33,953 nucleotides of DNA from Actinomyces succiniciruminis (lineage in GTDB: Bacteria; Actinomycetota; Actinomycetes; Actinomycetales; Actinomycetaceae): NCBI RefSeq assembly GCF_900002405.1, contig NZ_LK995485.1, forward strand, positions 57,491 to 91,443, read 5' to 3'. The notes under the pieces were generated by a model that was not told where the DNA came from, ran no database searches, and saw only the letters and a program-made list of their open reading frames with translations. Numbering within the stretch: the first letter of the stretch is position 1; every line of letters begins with the position of its first letter. The translations under genes and the position numbers were made by a program. Positions 1 through 9,697 of this stretch are shown one piece after another.

Positions 1-32
1 CTGGTGGGGTTGGGTGCTGGTGGGGTGGGTGG
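1..32. repeat. G-rich 16-bp tandem direct repeat
   Basis: Two imperfect 16-bp copies starting CTGGTGGGGT lie head to tail (1-16 and 17-32). The tract has several runs of three or four G and could fold as a G-quadruplex on the plus strand. No gene is visible on either side, and the left part of the tract may lie outside the window. The function is unknown. Confidence 0.4.
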
Positions 33-290
33 TGTGTGCCCGGGCGGCCCGCCGTGGGACGGGATGTCCAAATTCGGCACTAAGGCCGTCCACGACCGCT
101 AGGGCCGTTCCTGAAACCGCATGATTCCAACGTTCTGCCCACAACTGTCGGCGAGGTCGGAGTCGTTTATGCCGATCCTGGACACTTTGAACCGCCACTC
201 ACGCGACTCGGCGCCGGCGGCGGGCCGCGTGGGCGGACGGCCGCGGGGAGGCCGGCCGGGCCCGGCGCCCGCACCTGCCCCAGATCCCTA

Positions 291-400
291 CTTGGACCAC
301 GAATCTGCAGTTGGACCGCCTGAGAGTGCGTCTGGGCGGTCCAACTGCAGCTAGACAGCAAGCGCAGCTAGACGGTCCAAGTAGAGCCCGGCGGTCCAAG
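291..400. repeat. Intergenic inverted-repeat cluster (GGTCCAA words)
   Basis: A perfect 16-bp inverted repeat, CTGCAGTTGGACCGCC at 305-320 and its complement at 335-350, encloses a 14-nt loop. The word TTGGACC or its complement GGTCCAA recurs outside the stem, at 292-298 in one orientation and at 374-380 and 393-399 in the other. GCAGCTAGAC is repeated at 347-356 and 364-373 (17-bp period). This is the main content of the gene-poor stretch 1-699. No coding function is seen, and the arrangement resembles the other two repeat clusters in this window. Confidence 0.6.
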
Positions 401-414
401 CACGCGCGGGCTAG

Positions 415-645
415 TCGCCCCAACCGCAAGCAACCACACACCTCGGACACCGACCCAACCCCCGCCCCCACACCCGCGAACGGGAAGAGCCCGTAAAGCT
501 GTGTACCGCGGACGGAGCCGTCGCGGGTACCTCCGGCTACTCCTGCGTGTTCTATGACATGTACGACGGCAAAGTTGACCGGGACATCGGCTACCCGCAC
601 AGGTATGCCAAGCAGATTTACGACGACGCCGCGCAGCGGCTCTGA
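415..645 (+). pseudogene. Possible 3' remnant of an unidentified gene
   Basis: One frame is open from just after a stop at 412-414 to a TGA at 643-645. Its last 50 codons (about 496-642) read like real protein, with a D/Y-rich tail containing the words GYSCVFYDMYDG, GYPHRYAKQIYDDAAQRL. Codon use there is less GC-rich than in neighbouring genes. No plausible start or ribosome-binding site exists, and stops lie upstream in frame, so at best this is the 3' end of a gene whose front has been lost. I do not recognise the family. The stop overlaps the hairpin that follows sdhB. Confidence 0.3.
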
Positions 646-663
646 GCAGAGCTACTGCGCGGC
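628..663 (-). terminator. Long hairpin downstream of sdhB
   Basis: Arms GCCGCGCAG (628-636) and CTGCGCGGC (655-663) pair perfectly, and inside them GCTCTG (639-644) pairs with CAGAGC (647-652) around a 2-nt loop. The only break is a 2-nt internal mismatch. It lies 36 nt past the sdhB stop and is the likely transcription end of sdhCAB. No T-run follows, so Rho-independent action is not assured. Confidence 0.5.
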
Positions 664-699
664 GCGCGGGTGTGGAAGCCTCAGCCGGGGCCAAGCGCC

Positions 700-1469
700 T
701 CAGGCGGTGGTCTTCTGGCCCTTCCACAGGGCGTGGCCGAGGTCGCGGTTCAGCCTGGTGATGACCTCCAGCGGCACCGACTTGGGGCACACGGCCGCGC
801 ACTCACCGATGTTGGTGCAGCCGCCGAAGCCCTCGGCGTCGTGCTGGTTGAGCATGTTGACCACGCGGGCGAGCCGCTCCGGCTGGCCCTGCGGGAGCAG
901 GCCCAGGTGGGAGATCTTCGCGCCGGTGAACAGCATGGCGGAGGCGTTCGGGCAGGCGGCCACGCAGGCGCCGCAGCCGATGCACGCGGCGGCCTCGAAG
1001 GCGGCGTCGGCCTTGTCCTTCTGCACGGGCACGGAGTGTGCCTCCGGGGCGGCGCCGGTGTTGACGGAGATGTAGCCGCCGGCCTGGACGATGCGGTCCA
1101 GGGCGGAGCGGTCCACGATCAGGTCCTTGAGCACCGGGAAGCCGGTGGAGCGCCACGGCTCGATGGTGATGGTGGAGCCGTCCTTGAAGGAGGGGTCCTC
1201 CGCCAGGTGCCGCATGTGCAGCTGGCAGGTGGTGGAGCGGATCGGCCCGTGGGCCTGCCCGTTGATGACCACGCCACACTGCCCGCAGATGCCCTCGCGG
1301 CAATCCGAGTCGAAGGCGACGGGCTCCTTGCCCTCGGCGAAGAGCTGCTCGTTGAGCAGGTCGAGGACCTCGAGGAAGCTCATGTGCTCCTCGATGCCGG
1401 TCATCGAGTACTCCTCGAAGTGCCCCTCCGAGTCCTGGTTCTTCTGGCGCCAGATCTTCAGCTTGATGT

Positions 1470-1473
<4 letters not shown>
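700..1473 (-). CDS. sdhB: Succinate dehydrogenase iron-sulfur subunit SdhB
   Basis: The electron-relay subunit of complex II, which passes electrons from the flavin in SdhA to the membrane cytochrome b. The 257 residues show all three cluster motifs. The [2Fe-2S] cysteines are C58, C63, C66 and C83. A ferredoxin-like CxxCxxCxxxCP is at 164-175 and a second CxxxxxCxxxCP at 219-230, together supplying the [4Fe-4S] ligands (164, 167, 170, 229) and the [3Fe-4S] ligands (174, 219, 225). The GTG start at 1473 was chosen because the frame begins NIKLKIW there and the GTG overlaps the sdhA stop as GTGA. Frames further upstream would lie inside sdhA. This overlap implies translational coupling. Third gene of sdhCAB. 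Confidence 0.97.
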
Positions 1474-3473
<2,000 letters not shown>

Positions 3474-3488
3474 TCACTCACTTCTCGA

Positions 3489-4292
3489 TCAGTAGGCAGC
3501 GCAGTGGGCGAACTGCTCGGAGGCCGAACCGATCGCATCGCAGAACTGGGGGTAGTAGTCGGCCGCGGCCATCGGGGCGTCGACCCAGCCGAAGAGGATC
3601 GCCGTCGGCACCGACATGAACACGAGGAACAGGCCGAAGGCGACGATGAAGGCGATCAGGCGGATGAGGGGGATGGTGTTGCCGCGGGTGGCGCCAAGGG
3701 TCTGCAGCGCCGACCAGACGCCGTGCCACACGTGCAGGCACAGAGCCGCCAGGGCCACCAGGTAGATCAGGTACACCCACCACAGCTGGAAGCCGTAGTA
3801 CATGTTGGCGTAGGCGCGCCCGTGGACGTACTCGCCGCCCGGGGCCAACGACAGGGTGGTGAACTGCAGGATGTGCCAGATTATGAACAGCAGCAGGATC
3901 ACGCCGCCCCAGCGCATGGTGCGCATGGCGTAGCGGGAGGCGAAGTAGTCGGCGCCCGGCTTCTTGACCTCGTACTTGTCAGTCCCACGGGCCTTGCGGT
4001 TGCGGAACCACAGGTGGAAGGCACTGATCACGTGGGCCAGCAGCAGCGCCACCAGGACAACCCGCAGGATCCACAGCATGCCGCCGTAGGGAAGCAGCGG
4101 CTCAAGCAGGGTGCGCAGCCAGACCGCGTAGTGGTCATAGGCGATCTCACCCTGGAAGTAGTGGGTGTTGCCATAGGCGTGAAGCAGCAGATAGACGATG
4201 AAGATGATGCCCGACCAGGCCATCAGACGCTTCATGAAGACCGTCGTCGTGTAGGCGGCCTTCTTCTTGGGGGGAGCAGACGTTTTCACCAC
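3489..4292 (-). CDS. sdhC: Succinate dehydrogenase cytochrome b subunit SdhC
   Basis: Membrane anchor of complex II that carries two b hemes and reduces menaquinone. Of 267 residues, five hydrophobic helices are seen at about 22-42, 70-95, 126-146, 169-192 and 209-230. Histidines H38, H87, H140 and H187 fall one per helix with the spacing of the four heme ligands in the one-subunit, di-heme class. H93 and H190 are alternative ligands. No sdhD gene is present, as expected for this class. The N terminus is lysine-rich and cytosolic. Two GTG codons stand in tandem at 4292 and 4289. No Shine-Dalgarno precedes them, but a -10 box ends six bases upstream, so the message is probably leaderless. First gene of sdhCAB. 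Confidence 0.93.
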   Translation of the reverse strand: MVKTSAPPKKKAAYTTTVFMKRLMAWSGIIFIVYLLLHAYGNTHYFQGEIAYDHYAVWLRTLLEPLLPYGGMLWILRVVLVALLLAHVISAFHLWFRNRKARGTDKYEVKKPGADYFASRYAMRTMRWGGVILLLFIIWHILQFTTLSLAPGGEYVHGRAYANMYYGFQLWWVYLIYLVALAALCLHVWHGVWSALQTLGATRGNTIPLIRLIAFIVAFGLFLVFMSVPTAILFGWVDAPMAAADYYPQFCDAIGSASEQFAHCAAY

Positions 4293-4298
4293 GGGTGC

Positions 4299-4304
4299 AG
4301 TTTA
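4299..4304 (-). promoter_or_regulatory. Candidate leaderless promoter (-10) of sdhCAB
   Basis: On the minus strand TAAACT lies at 4304-4299, followed by six bases and then the sdhC GTG at 4292. This is the spacing expected if transcription starts on the first base of the start codon. No convincing -35 and no ribosome-binding site are visible. The inference rests on the TAnnnT hexamer and its exact spacing. Confidence 0.45.
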
Positions 4305-4473
4305 CGAACGCACCCTGGCCGATGGTCCCAAACCGCCGCCCGCGTCCCCACGAGCATTCACGCATCCCCGCCAGGCCGCGGAAAACCGGGGATAGACTGC
4401 GGGAACACGGTTCGGCTCGACTCGTCATATCACGCCCGCCGGGGCGAATTAGCGCCGCCATTTCGTCACACGA

Positions 4474-4484
4474 TTGTCAGACAA
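4474..4484. promoter_or_regulatory. Candidate GntR/FadR-type operator upstream of sdhCAB
   Basis: TTGTCAGACAA is a perfect 5-1-5 palindrome in the AT-richest part of the sdhC-rimI gap (4293-4487). It fits TNGTnnnACNA, the half-site pattern known for FadR-subfamily GntR regulators such as LldR. It lies about 180 bp upstream of sdhC and just past the rimI stop. If it is real, it would imply a second, upstream sdh promoter. No regulator gene of that family is in the window. Confidence 0.3.
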
Positions 4485-4487
4485 ATA

Positions 4488-5054
4488 TCAGAGTGGTCGG
4501 CGCATGACGATGGCGTCCTCCACCGGCGCCAGGTAGTAGCGGCGGCGTCGGCCGATCGCCTTGAACCCGTGCGTGGCGTACAGGCGCTGGGCACTCTCGT
4601 TGGAGGCGCGTACCTCCAGCAGGACGGCGCGGCAACCGGCGTCGGCGGCCGCAGTCAGCAGGGCATTCAGCAGGGCGGTGGCCACACCGCGGCGCCGGGC
4701 GGCGGGGATGGTGGCGATGGTGAGCAGGTCGGCGTCGCCGCGGCCGTCCCCGTACCACAGGCCGGCGTAGCCGACGATCGGTTCGGCGTCGGCAGCGCCC
4801 GGGCCCGGCGCAGCGGGCGCCTCCTGCGGGTCGGCCGCACCCGCGGGCGCGGCATCCTCCAAGTGGGCGACCAGGTAGGTGCGGTCGGCGCCCGGGCCGT
4901 TGGTGCGGTCCAGTTCGGCGGCGAGCGTCGCTGGACTCCAGGCCTCCGCACCGAACAACTCCGGCTCCAGGCGGGAGACCACCTCCAGGTCTTGCGGCGT
5001 CATGGGGCGCAGCCGCACCCCGACCGCTGCAGCCTCCTGGCCGGGCGGGTTCAC
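4488..5054 (-). CDS. rimI: Ribosomal-protein-alanine N-acetyltransferase RimI
   Basis: GNAT acetyltransferase. The family transfers acetyl from acetyl-CoA to protein N-termini, classically ribosomal S18. The 188 residues show the GNAT fold: an N-terminal strand (VRLRPMTPQDLEVV), motif A with IATIPAARRRGVATALL for acetyl-CoA pyrophosphate binding, and the C-terminal NESAQRLYATHGFKAIG typical of RimI. An Ala/Pro-rich insert at about 68-92 lengthens the protein relative to the usual 150-160 residues. The start overlaps the tsaB stop by 4 bp (ATGA), so it is coupled to tsaB. In related genomes tsaD follows rimI, but here the next gene is sdhC. Confidence 0.9.
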   Translation of the reverse strand: MNPPGQEAAAVGVRLRPMTPQDLEVVSRLEPELFGAEAWSPATLAAELDRTNGPGADRTYLVAHLEDAAPAGAADPQEAPAAPGPGAADAEPIVGYAGLWYGDGRGDADLLTIATIPAARRRGVATALLNALLTAAADAGCRAVLLEVRASNESAQRLYATHGFKAIGRRRRYYLAPVEDAIVMRRPL

Positions 5055-5827
5055 CGTGCGCGTCCCGCAGACATCTGCACGTCGGGGCGGCGCAGGTACA
5101 GGGGCGCCGTCCCAAGTCCGGCCTGCTGCACGGCCTCCTCCCCCGCGCCGTCCAGTGCACGCAGGCGGGCCAGGGCGATGCGCACCTGGGCGGCCGCCTC
5201 CCCGGAGACGGGGGCCAGCACCTCGCGGCCGGCGGCCAGCTCGGGGTACAGGGCGACGCCGGAGCCGGCCACGACGTCGGCGGGCGGCTGCGCGCCGCTC
5301 TCCTCGCGCTGACGCAGGGCGGCGGGGGCCAGCACCTCGTACTCACCCAGGCGTTCGACGTCGTCGGCGCCACGAGCCCGGTAGCGGGCGGTGTAGACCT
5401 CCTTGCGGCGCGCGTCGGTGGCGACCAGGACCGTGGCCGATTGCGCGGCCTGCTGGTCCCGCCGGGCCAGCTGATCGAGGGCGGCGCGGGCCACGGCGTC
5501 GAGGCTGGGCACGCCGTACACGGGGATGTCACGGGCACGGCCGACGGCGCGGGCGGTCACCAGGCCGGCGCGCAGCCCGGTGAAGGGGGCCGGGCCGGTG
5601 GTGGCGACGACGGCGTCCAGCGGGGCCGCGGCCACCGCCGGGTCCGCGAGCGCGGCGGACAGCATGGGGCCCAGTGATTCGGCGTGGCGGCGGGGACTGT
5701 CCTGCCCGGCGGTGGTCAGGATGTTCAGGGAGGCGGGGGCCGCGTCGGCGTCCGGGCGGTCGGGGGCGTCGGCGACCAGCAGCTGGGTTCCCAGGGAGGA
5801 GTCGATGGAGAGGATGCGCACGGGCAC
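5051..5827 (-). CDS. tsaB: tRNA t6A37 synthesis protein TsaB
   Basis: Scaffold partner of TsaD in making N6-threonylcarbamoyladenosine at position 37 of ANN-decoding tRNAs. It is an inactive member of the ASKHA fold. The 258 residues start RILSIDSSLGTQLLV, the family's degenerate phosphate-1 loop, followed by the conserved SPRRHAESLGP and the TGPAPFTGLRAGLVTARA segment that contacts TsaD. The C-terminal third is Ala/Pro-rich and poorly conserved. The start is GTG at 5827, 29 bp after tsaE, and the stop overlaps rimI. A piece of this gene (5691-5722) recurs at 7849-7880 in the opposite orientation. Confidence 0.93.
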   Translation of the reverse strand: MPVRILSIDSSLGTQLLVADAPDRPDADAAPASLNILTTAGQDSPRRHAESLGPMLSAALADPAVAAAPLDAVVATTGPAPFTGLRAGLVTARAVGRARDIPVYGVPSLDAVARAALDQLARRDQQAAQSATVLVATDARRKEVYTARYRARGADDVERLGEYEVLAPAALRQREESGAQPPADVVAGSGVALYPELAAGREVLAPVSGEAAAQVRIALARLRALDGAGEEAVQQAGLGTAPLYLRRPDVQMSAGRAR

Positions 5828-5856
5828 AGCCTAGATGAGCGCCGGGCGCTGGAGCG

Positions 5857-6431
5857 TCAGCCGGCGAGTGGGCGGAGGTCGACGCCGGCCCAGCGGGGGC
5901 CGACGGCGGCGATGGTGACGGTGCGTCGGCCGTCGTCTACTCGGGCCAGGTCGGTAACCGCCCGGGTTTCCCCGGAGCCGGTGGGCGCGGCGGCGGCGAG
6001 GCCGCCGTGGGGGCGGGCGACGGTGATCTCCAGCCGGTCGGGAGAGAGGGCTTCCGCCTTGCCCTCGCCCCACTCCATGAGGGTGACCGAGTCGGCGACG
6101 GCGGAGTCCAGGTCGAGGGCGTCAAGCTCCTCCAGGGAGGAGATTCGGTAGGCGTCCACGTGGATGAGGTCGGGGCCGGCGTCGGCGGCGGGGTGGACGC
6201 GCGCGATGACGAAGGTGGGTGAGGAGACGCGTCCGCGCACCCCCATGGCGGAGCCGATGCCCTGGGCGAGGGTGGTTTTGCCGGCGCCGAGCCCGCCGGT
6301 GAGTACGACGACGTCGCCGGCCCGCAGCAGCTTGGCCAGGCGGGCGCCCAGCGCACGGGTGGCGTCGGCGGAGTCGGTGTCCACGACGACCACCGGCGCG
6401 GGGCCGTCCTGAACGGCGGGGTGGGCGGTGC

Positions 6432-6435
<4 letters not shown>
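5857..6435 (-). CDS. tsaE: tRNA t6A37 synthesis ATPase TsaE
   Basis: P-loop ATPase that powers or resets the TsaB-TsaD-TsaE complex. In 192 residues the Walker A loop GGLGAGKTT is at about 47-55, followed by the switch-like SSPTFVIARVH and the conserved LIHVDAYR and MEWGEG segments. The C-terminal 50 residues extend past the usual core of about 150 and are Ala/Gly-rich. The ATG overlaps the alr stop by 4 bp, so TsaE is coupled to Alr, and tsaB follows after 29 bp. This places t6A synthesis in one transcription unit with cell-wall precursor genes. Confidence 0.95.
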
Positions 6436-7772
<1,337 letters not shown>

Positions 7773-7785
7773 GGTGGCGATTGTT

Positions 7786-7890
7786 CCACTCCGCGGGGCT
7801 CAGCGCCTGGTCATCGCCACCGACTCGGCGAAGAAGAACGTCACCCGCATCCTGGCCGCCGCCGGGCAAGACAGTCCCCGAGGTCACATC
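7786..7890 (+). pseudogene. Inverted fragment resembling the 5' part of tsaB
   Basis: The alr-nnr gap reads on the plus strand as LRGAQRLVIATDSA, then RILAAAGQDSPRGH, matching the TsaB pattern LGTQLLVADA, then NILTTAGQDSPRRH. At the DNA level, 7849-7880 matches the reverse strand of 5691-5722 at 29 of 32 positions by direct comparison. Orientation is opposite to tsaB. The frame runs into the antisense of nnr without a proper end and has no start signal, so this is a fragment and not a gene. It may be a remnant of an inverted duplication of tsaB or of a tsaB homologue. Confidence 0.5.
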
Positions 7891-7901
7891 AACGGCTCGG
7901 T

Positions 7902-9584
7902 TCAGCCCCGGCCGGCGCACCAGAGCTGTTCCCAGGCGGCCGGGATCGCCTCGGTCAGGTCCAGTGCGGCAAGCGGATGTCCCGAGCATGCAAACAGCCG
8001 GCCGGCTCCAGCCGTGACTGCGGGGCTGGCGTCAACCAGGCCCGCCGCCCGGGCTGCCGCGAGCGCATGCAGCCGCACCCCCAGGGCCGCGCAGCGGGCC
8101 GGGGCTTCGGCCTGCACATCTTCGCCGCCGACGGCTTTGCCGTTCTCGGCATCGGCCCGGCTGGCCGCCAGTAGGGCACCGATGATTCCGGCCAGTACGT
8201 CCCCACTGCCGGCGGTGGCCAACCAGCCCGGGCCGGAGTCGACCGACAGCAGTGTCCCGCCCGGGGATGCGATCAGCGTCGGGGTCGTCTTCAGCAGCAC
8301 GGTGGCGCCGGTCAGCTCCGCCAGGCGCCGCGCCGCCGCGGCCGGGGCCGCCTCGACCGACTCCCGCGAGGTCTGCTCCCCCAGCGCGCCGAGCAGGGCG
8401 GCGGCCTCCCCGGCGTGTGGGGTGAGCACCTGCCGCGGCATGCAGCGACCACCGGAGACGACTCGAGCGGCGAGCAGGGGCAGCGCCCCGGCATCAATCA
8501 CCGCATCAACCGGCTCGCCGGCCTCACCCAGCACCCGTCCCAACGCTGCGTCGAGTTCGGCGGCGCGTGGGGCGTCGGCGGGGTCGGTGCCGGGGCCGAT
8601 CACCAGCGCCTGACAGCGCCCGTCGACGGGCACGACCTCGGGGCGGCGGGCGAGCACCAGGTCGACCACCCGCGCCGGCGCCGCCAACCGCACCATGCCG
8701 GCGCCCGTGCGCACCGCCGCCGACGCGGCCAGCACCGCGGCCCCCGGATAGGTCTGGCTGCCGGCCCACAGCCCGACCACGCCCCGGGTGTACTTGTGGT
8801 CGCGGTCCCCGGGCACGCGCAGCAGCCCGCCCAGCTCGGTGTCGGTGGGCCGGACGGCGAGCGGCGCCCCGTTCGGCACGGGCAGCCCCAGGTCGACCAC
8901 GTCCACGCGCCCGCACCGGGGCGCCGCCGGCGGCGCCAGGTGGGCGGCCTTGAAGCAGGTGAAGGTGACGGTGCGATCGGCGGCCAGCACGGGGCCGGGC
9001 AGGGTGCCGTCGTCCACGCCAACGCCGGAGGGCAGGTCGACGGCCAGCACCCGGAAGGGCCGCTCCCCCGGATCCCCGGCGGCGCACAGCGGAGCGATGA
9101 TCTCGGCCGCGGCCGGGCGCAGTGGCCCGGTGGCGGCGATGCCGGTGAGCCCGTCAACCACCAGGTCGACTCCGGCCGCTCCCCCCGCGGCTGCGCGAGC
9201 CGCGGCCATGGGATCAGCAGCGAGGCGCACGCCGGCGGCGCGGGCGGCGTCCAGGGCGCCCGCATGCAAACGAGCCGGGTCGGTTGCCGGGGCGGCGGTG
9301 ACGGCACAGCCGTGGCGGGCCAGCAGGGCGCCGGCCAGCAGGGCGTCGCCGCCGTTGTGACCGCCACCCACAAGCAGCAGCACGCGCGCTCCAGGCACGG
9401 CGCCGCGCGCACCGCGGAGCTCCTCCACCGCTGCCCGAGCCAGGGCGTGGGCGGCGGCATGCATGTAGCGGTCGGTGCCCGCGGTCAGCGGCGCCTCCGC
9501 GTCGGCGACGGCACGTGCCGGATAGGCCGCTGCGGCGGCCAGGGTGGAACCGGAGGCGGATGGGCTGGCGGTGGCGGTACTCAC
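7902..9584 (-). CDS. nnr: Bifunctional NAD(P)HX epimerase/dehydratase Nnr
   Basis: Repairs damaged hydrated NADH and NADPH. The N-terminal half epimerises the R form and the C-terminal half dehydrates S-NAD(P)HX with ADP or ATP. The 560 residues hold both domains. The N-terminal YjeF-like part has VLLLVGGGHNGGDALLAG (the usual NNGGD is HNGGD here), DLVVDGLTG and VLAVDLPSGVG. The ribokinase-like part has YTRGVVGLWAGSQTYPGA, LTPHAGEAA and the catalytic GSGDVLAGIIGALL. The GTG at 9584 is preferred because family similarity begins soon after it. The open frame further upstream is low-complexity and runs antisense-like into the glmS gap. The Shine-Dalgarno is weak. The gene lies between glmS and alr. 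Confidence 0.93.
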   Translation of the reverse strand: MSTATASPSASGSTLAAAAAYPARAVADAEAPLTAGTDRYMHAAAHALARAAVEELRGARGAVPGARVLLLVGGGHNGGDALLAGALLARHGCAVTAAPATDPARLHAGALDAARAAGVRLAADPMAAARAAAGGAAGVDLVVDGLTGIAATGPLRPAAAEIIAPLCAAGDPGERPFRVLAVDLPSGVGVDDGTLPGPVLAADRTVTFTCFKAAHLAPPAAPRCGRVDVVDLGLPVPNGAPLAVRPTDTELGGLLRVPGDRDHKYTRGVVGLWAGSQTYPGAAVLAASAAVRTGAGMVRLAAPARVVDLVLARRPEVVPVDGRCQALVIGPGTDPADAPRAAELDAALGRVLGEAGEPVDAVIDAGALPLLAARVVSGGRCMPRQVLTPHAGEAAALLGALGEQTSRESVEAAPAAAARRLAELTGATVLLKTTPTLIASPGGTLLSVDSGPGWLATAGSGDVLAGIIGALLAASRADAENGKAVGGEDVQAEAPARCAALGVRLHALAAARAAGLVDASPAVTAGAGRLFACSGHPLAALDLTEAIPAAWEQLWCAGRG

Positions 9585-9697
9585 CGCCCCATCATCACCC
9601 CGTCGGCTCCCCCCGCGCCCGGCACCGCGCGCGAGATCGGTGGTGGGACGGTGCGGCTGGACCGTCGGCCCCAGCGCGCCCGGCACCGCCCGTGCAT

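Noticed and set aside
1-699. tRNA or other structured RNA gene in the gap after sdhB
   Set aside because: No cloverleaf, no T-loop or CCA-type signals. The strong stems are simple inverted repeats.
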